Shown one piece after another: positions 37,895 to 47,845 of a DNA stretch of 64,000 nt (positions are counted from its first letter, which is position 1; the number at the start of each line of letters is the position of its first letter). Source of the DNA: Hippopus hippopus (lineage: Eukaryota; Mollusca; Bivalvia; Cardiida; Cardiidae); contig OX328102.1 in NCBI GenBank assembly GCA_946811185.2, positions 62,513,416 to 62,577,415 of the forward strand, written 5' to 3'. Below the pieces are notes generated by a model. That model was not told where the DNA came from. It did not search any database and saw nothing but the letters and a program-made list of their open reading frames with translations. The position numbers were made by a program, and so were the translations under genes.

Positions 37895-38140
37895 TTTCAC
37901 AAAATATATTCACATAAAACATTCCAACAATCAAACACTGATCAGTATCCTAACTGCACAATAAGAGAATTCTACATAAAAACTTTTTTTTTCTCCGCTT
38001 ATCTTACATTTTGCATGAGAATACTGTACATAAACTGAAATTTTCTCTGATGATTTCATCCCCACATCACATCAAAGATCTATGACAAACTTTACTGCAG
38101 AATAAAACTGAATTTCTTCCCCCTGATTTTATTCCCACGT
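37895..38140. repeat. Outlying piece of the ~155-bp satellite
   Basis: GACAAACTTTACTGCAGAAT, AAAACTGAATTTCTTCCCCC and TTTTATTCCCACGTCATA match the monomer of the array at 38970-40985. Confidence 0.75.
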
Positions 38141-38145
38141 CATAA

Positions 38146-38360
38146 TCACCCTTTATCAAACAATCTCGGGTTTTAACTACCCTGGGAAAGAAGACTTTTA
38201 AAAACATTGTGGTAACCAGCATTTTCTCCTTTTCACACAATGTTTTCTATCCTTCCCAAAACAAATTTTACTTTTTCAGTCACATTTTTTTTTTGTTTTG
38301 TCATCTACAAATGGTTTTAATTTCGTATGCTCCAAAGTTTTGTCGTTATATGATAAAGAT
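38146..38360 (-). mobile_element. TTAA-PAL MITE, first arm deleted
   Basis: AACATTGTGGTAACCAGCAT joins arm base to centre. It sits inside satellite-like DNA. Confidence 0.85.
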
Positions 38361-38379
38361 GCATACATGGGTTTAACCC

Positions 38380-38486
38380 TCATAGTGCCTTTCACAACTA
38401 AAGTTGCCATTGCAAACAATGTAGATCAAGATCAGACTGCACAAAAACATGCAGTCTGATCTTTGGTCTACACTATCCGCTTTTAG
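38380..38486. mobile_element. GATCAGACTGCA hairpin element
   Basis: AATGTAGATCAAGATCAGAC with loop ACAAAAACA and a mirrored arm (GCAGTCTGATCTTTGGTCTA), after TTTAACCCTCATAGTGCC. Confidence 0.68.
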
Positions 38487-38693
38487 TTTAGTTTAAACAT
38501 ATTTATTTTACATCGATTGAGAAACAAGTTTTTACAACTTATACTAATCTTTCTCGATTCTGCTTCCTGGGAACTACACCAGTACTCGCTCCCAAGGTTG
38601 ACACCCGCTCCCGGGTATCGAACTCGGGACCTCATGGTTACAAGGCCGACGCTCTACCTCACAACCACGGACACCACAAATCCGCTTTTAATG
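38487..38693 (-). mobile_element. SINE4, tRNA-derived, best copy
   Basis: Minus strand: GTGGTTGTGAGGTAGAGCGT (A box), GAGTTCGATACCCGGGAG (B box), AACTGGTG-type body with TTCCCAGGAAGCAGAATCG and the end AAATAAATATGTTTAAACTA. Confidence 0.8.
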
Positions 38694-38741
38694 AAACACT
38701 TTGTTTAGACAAAACTCAACCATAAAATTGCAATACAGGCC

Positions 38742-38967
38742 TTAATTCTTTATTACACAACAAAATTGGAGACTGGTCCAAAATGAAAGCATTTGTAGAT
38801 GACAAATTAACTGAGGCTTAAAATATAGGATTTGTTTCTGAAAACTTAGAAAACACTTGGAAAAAGAGAAAATGCTGGTAACCAGCATTTTCTCCTTTTC
38901 CCACAATGTTTTCAAAAGTCTAATTTCTCAGGGTTGTTTAAACTTGGTATTGTGTGGTGATGGGTTA
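38742..38967 (+). mobile_element. TTAA-PAL MITE
   Basis: TTAATTCTTTATTACACAAC to GTGTGGTGATGGGTTAA; first arm shortened (CACTTGGAAAAAGAG). Confidence 0.87.
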
Positions 38968-38969
38968 AA

Positions 38970-40985
38970 ATGTTCTATATTGAAAATGTCTTTTGTGTTT
39001 ACTCAGCACTCTAAACATTTACACAACAATCAAAATACTGCAAAATATATTATGCATCCTACAGACACTGCATTTTTTTTTCCAATAATGCATGACAAAC
39101 TTTACAACAGAATAAAAGTGAGATTTTCCCCAAAAATTTTATTCCCATGTCGTACAAAAGATGTATACTCATGGTTCAACGCAACCATCAAATAATAAAG
39201 TGTGCGCCACGTAGAAACCACTTTTTTCCAGTAATGCATGAAAAACTTTACTGCAGAATAGAACTTATTTTTTTTCCCCGAAATTTAATTCCCCACGTCA
39301 CATCAAAGAGGTATACCATAGATCAACACAATGACTGAGTAATACTGCAGAATATACTGTACGCCCTGCAGACACTGCACTTTTTTCCAATAATGCATGA
39401 CAGAAGAAAACAAAAACTATTACCTCAAAATTTTATTCCTATGTCATATCAAAGATGTTTACACCATGGTTCAACACAACAATCAAATAATATAGAAGAA
39501 TACAATGTACAGCCTGCAGAAACTGCACTTTTTTACTATAATGTATGACAAACTTTACAACTGGACAAAAATGAAATTTTCCCCCAAATTTTATTCCTAA
39601 ACTATAGCAAAGATATAAACATGTATAAATTAGTTTGACACAAAATAATACCGTAAAATATATTGCATGCCTTACAGACACTGCGCTTTTTTCCAATAAT
39701 GCATGACAAACTTGCAGAATAAAACTGAAATCTTTTCCTCAAAAACTTTATCCCCACGTCATATCAAAGATGTATACCATAGTTCAACACAACAATCAAG
39801 TAATACTGCAGAATTCACTGTACACCCTACAGACACTGCACTTTTTTCCAATAATGCATGACAAACTTTACAGCAGATAAAAACTGAATTTTTTCCTAAA
39901 AAATTTTATCTCCACATCATATCAAAGATGTACACCCATGGTTCAAAGCAACAATCAAATAATAAAGTGTATGCCGTGTAGAAACTTCACTTTTTTCCAA
40001 TAATGCATGACAAACTTTACTGCAGAATGAAACTCAAATCATTCCCTAAAAATTCTATTCCCAGGTCATATCAAAGATGTATAACCATGGTTCAACGCAA
40101 TATAGATCAATCAAATGAACTGTACGCCGCCTGGAAACTTCACCTTTTTCCAATAATGCATTAAAAACTTAAATTCACTACAGAATAAAACTGAATTTTT
40201 TACCTCAAAAATTTTATCTCCCACATCATATCAAATACGTTTACCATATAGTTCAACAGAACAATCCATAATATTGCAGAATTACACTGTACACCTTGTA
40301 GACATTGAACTTTTTTCCAATAATGCATGACAAACCAAACTTTACAGCAGAATACAGAACTCCAGATAAGAGGGAGTGATGGCATTCTTAAAACGGTATT
40401 TCTTTTCCAAACCCTATGTTATGGGTACTCATTAGAATCGCCTCGATGAGACATAGGGTTTAGTGAAGAATAATAAATATTTTCAATTATGAAATCAAAA
40501 TCGCTCCCTCTATCTTGAGCTCTGGAATGAAACTGAAATTATTTCCTCAAATTTTATTTCCCATGTTATAACAAAGATGTATACCATAGAACAAAGCAAC
40601 AATCGAACAATACTATGGAATAATACTCTATACACCATGGACACTGCACTTTTTTCCAATAACGCAAAACAAACTAAACTTTACAGCAGAATAAAACCAA
40701 AATTTTTCCCAAAATTTTTAGTCCAAACGTCATATCAAAGATGTATACATTGGCTCAACAGAAAAATCCATAATACTGCAGAATACACTGTACACCTGTC
40801 GACATTGCACTTTTTTCCAATAATGCATGACAAACTAAACTTTACAACAGAATAAAACTGAAATTATTCCCCCAAAATTGTTATTCCCCCACGTCATATA
40901 GAAGATATATACCAGACCAATCCATAATACTGCAGAATATACTGTACGTCTAGTAGACGGTGCACTTTTTTCTGATAATCCTATC
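38970..40985. repeat. ~155-bp satellite array, about 12 units
   Basis: TTTTTTCCAATAATGCATGA or a close variant recurs near 39069, 39222, 39380, 39529, 39688, 39841, 39989, 40143, 40310, 40649, 40809 and 40966, spaced 148-167 bp. The 339-bp gap contains the inserted MITE at 40355. Other fixed words: CACTGCACTT, TTTTATTCCCACGTCATA, TATCAAAGATGTATACC. Units differ from each other by many substitutions, so the array is not recently homogenised. Confidence 0.93.
40355..40524. mobile_element. CAGAGCTCC-type MITE, palindrome reduced
   Basis: CAGAACTCCAGATAAGAGGG to GAGCTCTG inside the satellite. The central palindrome seen at 18435 is partly deleted (GAATCGCCTCGATGAGACAT). Confidence 0.82.
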
Positions 40986-41023
40986 TAGATTATGATATAA
41001 TATGGGACTTTCTATCGCCTATT

Positions 41024-41251
41024 ATCCCTTTACCGCAATGCCCTGAGTTTTAGGGATTGTGAGAAAGAAGCCTTCTGAAAACATTGCAGGAAAAAGAGAA
41101 AATGCTGGTAACCAGCATTTTCTCCTTTTCCCACAATGCTTTCTATCATTTTCAAAACATAAACCATTTTTCGGACAGTATTTTTGTTGTCATCTGCAAC
41201 TGCTTTCAATTTGGGCAAGTCTGAATGTTTTTCATGAGGTAAAGAGTTTAT
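41024..41251 (-). mobile_element. TTAA-PAL MITE
   Basis: TTATCCCTTTACCGCAATGC to CATGAGGTAAAGAGTTTA; both TTAA have one change. Confidence 0.88.
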
Positions 41252-41471
41252 CCTTCACCTGACAATAAGACTTACGACTGGTTCAAACTGAAAGTATCTG
41301 TAAACAAGAAAATAACTGTTGCTGATATGATTTATCTTCCAAACAGTAGAAAACAATGTGAGAAAAGAAGGAAATGCTGATTATTAGCATTTTCTCATAA
41401 TCCTGCAATGTCATCAAAAACCTTTTCCCTCAGGGTTGTTAAAATACTGGATTGTTTTGGTAAAGTGTGAC
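41248..41471 (+). mobile_element. TTAA-PAL MITE, eroded
   Basis: TTATCCTTCACCTGACAATA to TTTTGGTAAAGTGTGAC. The palindrome centre changed on both sides (GCTGATTATTAGCATT). Confidence 0.82.
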
Positions 41472-41586
41472 ATTGATTCTTGGTAGAGAATAGGCAATCA
41501 TTTGCATATTGCAATATACGGATGTTAGAATTACGTATAAATCATATACACTTGGGGTTTGTCATGAGCCTGTAATGCGTTTTAAC

Positions 41587-41779
41587 TGACTTCACCACAC
41601 AATCCCGACTTTTAGCAACCCTGAAAAGGAAAGCTTTTGAAAAAGCATTTTCTCCTTTTCCCACAATGTTTTCTACCCTATTAGATGCAGAAACGACCAT
41701 TTATGCAAAATTTGATTTGTTGTCTGCAAATGCTTTCAATTTGGTCCAGTCAATAATTTTGGGGCTGGTAGAGAGTTAT
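41587..41779 (-). mobile_element. TTAA-PAL MITE, first arm deleted
   Basis: AGCTTTTGAAAAAGCATTTT lacks the first arm. L end GGCTGGTAGAGAGTTA. Confidence 0.84.
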
Positions 41780-41834
41780 GAAATATTTAACCTTAGCCAG
41801 AAATATAAAACCATTGATGTTTTTTTTAGTGAGT

Positions 41835-41892
41835 GTATAGAACAAGATCAGCATGTGAATAATTGGCAGTCTGATCTAAGTCTACCTGATCA
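41835..41892. mobile_element. GATCAGACTGCA hairpin remnant
   Basis: ACAAGATCAGCATGTG and GGCAGTCTGATCTAAGTC suggest a decayed hairpin. Confidence 0.4.
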
Positions 41893-41898
41893 TCATCC

Positions 41899-42740
41899 TT
41901 TATTCTTTACCAGACAACAAAATTAAACACTGTTCCAAATTGAAAGCATTTGAAGACGACAAAATTAAATGTTACATAAATTATGAAATTTGTCTATGAA
42001 AGCAAACTAGAGGCGCTTGAGCGCCTGTATCGCTCCACAGGCCTGATATTTCTATAATGGCGAAAGGAAGTGTTTAACAATTATCATTCAATCCTGCATT
42101 TTAGCTCACTGAAGAAACAATTTGGTAGACAACCACCATAGGAACTTACCTGCAAAACAACAATGAAATCCAATGAATAGTTTTAGAGAAGAAATTTTTC
42201 AGAGATTTTACTTTATACCATAAAAGGAAAATGAGTCTCCCATAAAAGCCATGTTTTTTGACAGATCTTTTTTTTTTTAAGGAATTCTGTAAACCTGTAT
42301 CTAAGGAACATTCCTGCAAAATAATAATGCTATCCAAATAGCGGTTTGGGAGGAGAAGATTTTTAAAGGTTTTTTACTTTGGTTGCCATGGCAACCAGAA
42401 TTCTTCATGGAACACAATTATTTGAAGGAATTTGAAAGAGGACCACCAAAGGAACATTCCTGTGAAATTTGGTAAAAATCCAGTCAATAGTTTCTGAGGA
42501 GAAGTTTTTTAAAGAAAAAGTTTACGGACGCAACCACGGACGAACGGACAAACGAACGGACGGACGGATGGATGCACGACCGACACAACGCCATGACAAT
42601 AGCTCTCTGGCCTTCGGCCAGTGGAGCTAAAAATTGCCATACTGTGGAAAGGGGAGAAAATGCTGGCTCCGAAAATGTTTTCAAAAGTCCTTTTCCTTGG
42701 GGGTCATTAAAACTCAGGATTGTGTGGTAAAGGGTTGACT
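41899..42740 (+). mobile_element. TTAA-PAL MITE split by a pearl-like element
   Basis: L half to GTCTATGAAAGCAA, insert, then AATTGCCATACTGTGGAAAG and R half ending GTGTGGTAAAGGGTTGA. Part of the palindrome is deleted (GCTGGCTCCGAAAATG). Confidence 0.87.
42007..42630. mobile_element. Pearl/Helentron-like element (HINE candidate), long copy
   Basis: 624 bp. One end is CTAGAGGCGCTTGAGCGCCT, a 6-bp-arm hairpin next to CTAG. The core has about three diverged units of ~150 bp (GGAACATTCCTGYGAAATTT-like, CAATAGTTTYTGAGGAGAAG-like). Next come an ACGG/ACGA microsatellite (42525-42580) and the other end CTGGCCTTCGGCCAG-TGGAG-CTAA. No target duplication in the split MITE. Tandem core plus microsatellite plus hairpin and CTRR-like end is the known layout of bivalve pearl elements, now seen as Helentron derivatives; orientation is undecided. 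Confidence 0.68.
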
Positions 42741-42948
42741 CATTGCCAGACAACTCTGAGTTCTAAGACTTGTTAAAATATTGTTGGAAAAGGAGACAAT
42801 GCTGTCAACCAGCATTTTCTCTTTTTCCCATTATATTTTCAATCCTTTCAGAGATGAATTCAATCATCTGAGCAACAATAAATATGTCGTCTACAAATGT
42901 TTTTACTTTGGAATAGTCAAACATTTTGTTGTTTGGTAATGATTTAAA
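42735..42948 (-). mobile_element. TTAA-PAL MITE
   Basis: TTGACTCATTGCCAGACAAC to TTTGGTAATGATTTAA. R block shortened. Shares its right TTAA with the next. Confidence 0.83.
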
Positions 42949-43342
42949 CCCTTCCCAGAATCCCACCTTTTCTCGAGAAAGGCCTTTGAAACATTGTGGA
43001 ATCAGCATTTTCTCCAAACTTTCTCCCAATCTTTTCTACCCTATTTAACCCTTTACCAGACAACAAAATTTTTGACTACTCCAAGTTGAATGCTGTTGCA
43101 GACAACAAATTATATGTGGCTAAAACGAAATTAGTTTCTGAAAGGATAGAAAACATTGTAGGAAAAGGAGAAAATGCTGGCTACCAGCATTTTCTCCTTT
43201 TCCCTCAATATTTTCAATAAGGTCGTTCAAAATCGGGATTGTCTGGTAAAGGGTTAAAGCACAAATCGTATGAGCTACATTTGATCTGTCATTTGAAAAC
43301 AGTTTCATTGTGAACAAGTCCAACATTTTGTTGTTTGGAAAA
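42945..43342 (-). mobile_element. TTAA-PAL MITE hosting a nested copy
   Basis: Left part to TTTTCTACCCTATTTAA; right part from TTAAAGCACAAATCGTATGA to ATTTTGTTGTTTGG. Removing the insert and one TTAA restores the minus-strand order. Confidence 0.88.
43045..43257 (+). mobile_element. TTAA-PAL MITE, nested insert
   Basis: TTAACCCTTTACCAGACAAC to GTCTGGTAAAGGGTTAA, between duplicated TTAA. The R block is shortened (TTTTCAATAAGGTCG). Confidence 0.92.
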
Positions 43343-43709
43343 CTCTGAAGATATTGGGATTGTTTAGTAAAGGGTAATCACCCCTGTCCAGAAAAAATGT
43401 ACAAGACATTTAGCAATAGAGTGTTAAACCAATAGAAATTTGTTTTCAATCCATCTGTGTTGTCTAAAAACAATCTGAATCATTTAACACTACTGGACAG
43501 TTTTGTGTTGAACATTTTTAGCCATGGAGTGCTAAATAAATAGGATTTTTTGTATTCAAACAAAGATCCATTTATCGCAAGTTGTAAATTTGATAAAGCA
43601 TTATGGGTTTTGTCCACCCTTCTATCCATGGCATCAAGTCCATAGCCAATCATGCATCATACCCAGAATCTATATATAGCAAGATTCATACTTTCAAACA
43701 TTGGAAAAA
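43343..43709. other. No gene seen; MITE R-end scrap
   Basis: ATATTGGGATTGTTTAGTAA (43352) is an isolated R terminus. The remainder is unassigned. Confidence 0.4.
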
Positions 43710-43876
43710 CTAGAGCTGTCACTGAATGTGACTTAATACCCCCGCCAGCGTTTTGACAGGAACAGGCAATTATTTGTACACAGACGGACACACGGACGGA
43801 CACAGACTGACACACAGACGGACGGACAGGGTGATTCCAGTATACCCCCGAAAACATTCGTTTTGCGGGGGTATAA
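43710..43876. mobile_element. Pearl/Helentron-like element, short copy
   Basis: CTAGAGCTGTCACTGAATGT, ACACGGACGG microsatellite, and the end hairpin ATACCCCCGAAAAC/GTTTTGCGGGGGTAT plus AA; same family as 3702. Confidence 0.65.
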
Positions 43877-44138
43877 CAAGAAATATCTTTAAAAAAAAAT
43901 AGACAGCATAATTTGCCAGCAAATAGGCAGGAGCCCTTAGAACAAACATGTCTACATTTTTGACCAATCACAAATTTCTATTTATTCATTTGTTATGAGT
44001 ACCACAAAGTAAGTCAAAAGCAAGCACATTTAGCTACGCCGAATAACCTGATGAGGGTCATAGCAAGCCCAAAATAAAGTATACCTAAAAGTAATTCCAA
44101 AGGTATTACCTCAGGCACAAAATGCTGCGAGAGGCGAG

Positions 44139-44461
44139 GTTGATTGATTGATTGTATGGTGTTTTACGCCATTTTCAACATTATTTCAGTTATATCGCAG
44201 TGGCCAGTGCACCTATCCATGCGTTCGTGGAATCTCTTTTACCAGTACTTCGCACAATTTTCTTTTCAAGCCACTGGCTGCTTTCCCACATAATCATCGT
44301 CGAAACAATGGTCAGCGGTGGGAGAGGAATGAATCCTGCCGCAGTGACTATCATCAATCCTCGGAAAGAAATTGGCCGAGCCAGGGATCATAGCCAGGGA
44401 TCGAACCCTGGACCCCATGTTCTCAAGTCCTGCATGCTACCGACTGAGCTACCGGGGCTCC
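44139..44461 (-). mobile_element. SINE1, tRNA-derived
   Basis: Minus strand: GAGCCCCGGTAGCTCAGTCG (A box), CAGGGTTCGATCCCTGGC (B box), and the tail CACCATACAATCAATCAATC. A 15-bp doublet (CCAGGGATCATAG / CCAGGGATCG) lies by the B box. This is the clearest tRNA-like head in the window. Confidence 0.9.
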
Positions 44462-44477
44462 CTGAGAATTTTTTGAT

Positions 44478-44950
44478 TTGTAGAAGTTATTTGGTGGCCT
44501 CTAGTGACATTTCTTGGCAAATTTTTCCTTTTGGAAAGTTCATGCAACTTTGTTTTTGCGTACAGGCAGCTATTTCCCTGATGACTCTTTTGTCATTTCA
44601 TATGATTTCCTAGAAATAACTGACCAATCAAATGGCAGAATCACAATAACAAAATTCTGACTATGTTTCAACAGTATGATAGGCTGAAAATCAGCCCTCT
44701 AGAGTGCACACTAGGTTTTTCTAAAATTTGGCCCAGTGACCTTCTTTTTGACTTGACGTGACTTAATTTCAAACTTGTCTAAGATATTATCAAGACAAAC
44801 ACTCTCACCTGTTTTCATGAGTATTCTATTGAAAATGTGGCCTCTAGCGTGCACACAAGGTAACTGTTTACGACTGGACAACAGACAATGGTTGACACAT
44901 GAAGGACAAAGCACAATCCCAAAAGCTCACCTAGTGCTTAGGTGAGCTAA
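44478..44950. mobile_element. Pearl-like element candidate ending GGTGAGCTAA
   Basis: Three spaced words (GTGGCCTCTAGTGAC, CCTCTAGAGTGCACAC, GTGGCCTCTAGCGTGCACAC) suggest a diverged tandem core. The end is a clean hairpin AGCTCACCTA-GTGCT-TAGGTGAGCT followed by AA, so it also closes in CTAA. The left border is a guess. Confidence 0.5.
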
Positions 44951-44965
44951 AAAAAGTCAAATATA

Positions 44966-45033
44966 TCAAAACTGATGGGATATTTCTTTAGAAAGGTAGA
45001 AAAACTTGTTGGAAAAGGAGAAAATGCTCGATA
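44966..45033 (+). mobile_element. TTAA-PAL MITE fragment
   Basis: GATGGGATATTTCTTTAGAA to GGAGAAAATGCTCGAT; one arm only. Confidence 0.6.
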
Positions 45034-45332
45034 AGGACACACATGTATGGTTCTGGCTGAAGCTGGCATTTAATCGACTCTCTTTTCAAATCAGGTAGTC
45101 CGCTGCTAAACTTAAAACTTGCACATAATTGACCTCTGACCTTGACAGCTGATTGCATCATCATTAGGTCAGTCATAAAAATACCTATGAAGGAACTGGT
45201 TAATGTATCTATCTCAGAAATTTTCAAGTTCCCACAGTATTTTTTGTAACGATCAGACATAAACAATTAGCTACTGTTAACAAATCTCACAATCTTAAAA
45301 TCCAATTGGCAATGTTTACATCATACCTTTCA
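45034..45332. other. No gene seen
   Basis: Spacer without a supported feature. Confidence 0.35.
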
Positions 45333-45542
45333 ACCCATTTTCCGCTAAATAAAACAAATGAAACTTTCAAGTCGATAGTAAAAGTCCAAATATTGCTATT
45401 TAAAAGGTATTTTTGGAGGAAATATATCTCCTTATCGGACAGTGTAGATCCAAGATCAGACTGCACATTCTGTGCAGTCTGATCTTGATCTATGCGGTCC
45501 GCAAAAGGTCAGTGAGTTGCGCTTTGCAGCCTAAGATTTAAC
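45333..45542. mobile_element. GATCAGACTGCA hairpin element, ~210-bp subtype
   Basis: TTTCCGCTAAATAAAACAAA ... hairpin 45438-45500 ... GCGCTTTGCAGCCTAAG. Confidence 0.78.
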
Positions 45543-45663
45543 AGCAACAAAATGTCAAAAATTCAATCTAATCTCCCCTGATGACAAGAATAAAACATTT
45601 TGTTCAGGCATTTGGCTTGCAAAACATAATTCTCCAAGTTTTCATCCTGTGATCCAAAGTCTG

Positions 45664-45957
45664 GATTGATTTATTGTTTGTATTGTGCTTATTGCCGTTT
45701 TCAATATTATTTCAGTTATATTGTGGCGGCAAGTGCACCTATCCATGCTTTCCTGGATTTTCATTTACCAGTACTCCACACAATATTCTGGCTGCGTTCC
45801 GACATAACCATTTCCATAACATAATCATTGTCGAAACATTATGGTCAGCAGTGAGAGAGGAATGAATCCTTTCGCAATGACCATCATCCTCGGAAAGAAC
45901 TAAATTGGCCAAGCCGGGGATCGAACCAGCAACCCCGTATACTCAAGTCCTGTGGGC
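45664..45957 (-). mobile_element. SINE1, head truncated
   Basis: Minus strand: GGACTTGAGTATACGGGG, GCTGGTTCGATCCCCGG (B box), body and ACTGAAATAATATTGAAAAC. The A-box side is cut at the junction with a MITE L end. Confidence 0.82.
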
Positions 45958-45983
45958 TTTTTTGTCATTTGGTAAAGGGTTAA
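45958..45983 (-). mobile_element. TTAA-PAL MITE, L terminus only
   Basis: TTTTTTGTCATTTGGTAAAG plus GGTTAA; remainder of the copy absent. Confidence 0.65.
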
Positions 45984-46208
45984 CTCTTTACCAAACAACA
46001 AAATTTTGGACTCAACCAAACTGAAAGGATTTGCAGATGATGAAATAAATGTAGCTCAAATGATGATTTTTGTCCTATATATGGTAGAAAAGATTGTGGG
46101 AAAAAGAAAAAATGCTGGTTACCAGCATTTTCTCCTTTTCCCACAATATTTTCAAATGCTTTTTACTTCAGGGTTGTTAAAACTCGGGATTGTGTGGTAA
46201 AGGGTTAA
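45980..46208 (+). mobile_element. TTAA-PAL MITE, near-consensus
   Basis: TTAACTCTTTACCAAACAAC to GTGTGGTAAAGGGTTAA. Confidence 0.93.
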
Positions 46209-46679
46209 GATAAATAGAGATTAAAGAATAAAGTTAATTTGACTAAATGTTTACAGATATATGATAAAACAAGATAGTGTAGCATTACATTCTTATGTTT
46301 CATCTTATATTGTATTACATAATTCTATACTAGAGCTAAAATAGAATTATTACGAAAATCATGTCATAACACGGCTAAACACTTCAAAAGAATTATTACC
46401 ATGACGAAAAACCATGTGACAACACAGCTTAATGATTCAATAGTGACACAACTTTCTTGATAATTTTTTGTATGCAAAATAAAATCCATTTTCTGTTTCC
46501 AAGGATACACAAATGCAAGACCTTAATCCTGTACCATACAGTCCTCAAAAAAAAGAAATGTTTTGAATTTCACGTAAACAGACACAAGAATTAGCAAATA
46601 AAAAAAAAAAATCACAAATACAACTCATTTTCTTATAATTCCTCTCAAATAATGGAATAAGCAAAGTCACAAGACAAAT
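46209..46679. other. No gene seen
   Basis: AT-rich spacer with a poly-A run near 46600; no named feature. Confidence 0.4.
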
Positions 46680-46904
46680 AACCTTTCACAAAATGGCCAA
46701 AATTTAGACTTGTCCAAATTGAAAGCATTTGCAGACAATAAATAAAAAAATATTCATATAATGAGATCTGTCTTTGTATGGTGAGAAAACTGTGGGAAAA
46801 GGAGAAAATGTGGGTTATCAGCATTTTCTCCTTTTTGCACAGTGTTTTCAAAAGCTTTCTTTTTCAAGGATGTTAAAACCCGGGATTGTTAGGTAAAGGG
46901 TTAA
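46680..46904 (+). mobile_element. TTAA-PAL MITE
   Basis: AACCTTTCACAAAATGGCCA to TTAGGTAAAGGGTTAA; first arm has GAAAACTGTGGG. Confidence 0.87.
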
Positions 46905-47153
46905 ACTTTTATCACATGACATTTTTTTTCAACTTTTCTGAATTAAAAGCAATTAATGTAGACAACAAACCAAAATGGGTCGCAAACAAAGGTGATTTGC
47001 CTATTGGAGGGTAAAAAACATTGTTGGTAATGGAGAAAATGCCTGTAATAGGGTACTGCGAAATGGAGAAAATTATGGCTATCTTTTTCCACAATGTTTT
47101 CCTGTGGATATTTCTTCAGGGTCGTAAATCATTTAGACTGTTTTGTAAGGGTC
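46901..47153 (+). mobile_element. TTAA-PAL MITE, diverged
   Basis: TTAAACTTTTATCACATGAC. The palindrome is replaced by a repeated GAAATGGAGAAAAT-like stretch. R end TTTTGTAAGGGTCAA. Confidence 0.75.
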
Positions 47154-47165
47154 AATGGATAACAC

Positions 47166-47393
47166 TAACTCTTAACCAGACGACAAAATTTTAGACTGTT
47201 CCAAATTGAAAGCAGTAGCAGACAACAAAATAAAAGTGACTCAAAAATTGAAATTTATTTTGGGAAGAGTAGAAAACATTGTGGGAAAAGAAGAAAATGC
47301 TGGTTACCAGCATTTTCTCCTTTCCCCACAATGTTTTCAAAAGGCTTGTTTCACAGAGTTGTGAAAATCAGGGATTGTTCGGTAAAGAGTTAA
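47166..47393 (+). mobile_element. TTAA-PAL MITE, near-consensus
   Basis: TAACTCTTAACCAGACGACA to TTCGGTAAAGAGTTAA. The two arms differ in the GGAG/GAAG position. Confidence 0.92.
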
Positions 47394-47483
47394 ACAATAC
47401 CATAATACAAAGTCATGTGCTGCTGCATAGATGCTTTCAATTTGGACAAGTCAAAAATTTTGTCGTATCGTAAAGATTTAATC
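47394..47483 (-). mobile_element. TTAA-PAL MITE, L half
   Basis: Follows the TTAA directly; TGCTTTCAATTTGGACAAGT to GTATCGTAAAGATTTAA. Possibly the remains of a copy into which 47166-47393 inserted. Confidence 0.75.
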
Positions 47484-47799
47484 ATCATGATTTATTTAGC
47501 AGTAGTAAGGAAGAATAATGACAAACACAGAAACTGCTCATTTTAACAATATATCACTTTCTAAAAATATTTTCATAGAAGTTGTAATCAAAATTTTATG
47601 TATAAGAAGGAAAGGGCCAGCATGGATGAGTCTTATTACAGTTTCTATGTCACTATCTATTGTTTAAGTTGAACATGAGACCTTTCCTATATAATATCCT
47701 TTTCTTAATCTACAGGTGCTTGCTACAAAAAAGACCCTATCTGTCCCAGACAGTTGTGTTCAGGTAGTGTGGTAGCTTCTCTGATCAAAGGTACCGGGT
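47484..47799. other. No gene seen
   Basis: Spacer. A short tRNA-like text (GTTCAGGTAGTGTGGTAGCT and GTTCCAATCCC near 47760-47805) may be a decayed SINE head. Confidence 0.4.
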
Positions 47800-47845
47800 T
47801 CCAATCCCATTATGATCTGGGTACCTATTCACAAACCATTCTTGA
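47800..47845. mobile_element. TTGGCTAAACCAA foldback MITE, end fragment
   Basis: GGGTACCTATTCACAAACCA matches the outer arm of the copy at 32618. Confidence 0.5.

Noticed and set aside
38857..39195. 112-codon frame running from a MITE into the satellite
   Set aside because: Crosses two unrelated repeats, beginning in the MITE palindrome; no domain.
44390..44461. tRNA gene on the minus strand
   Set aside because: A and B boxes are good, but the head continues into the SINE1 body and tail and occurs at many loci, so it is a SINE head and not a separate tRNA gene.
44711..44914. 67-codon cysteine-containing frame on the minus strand
   Set aside because: Lies inside the candidate element ending GGTGAGCTAA and shows no known zinc-finger spacing.
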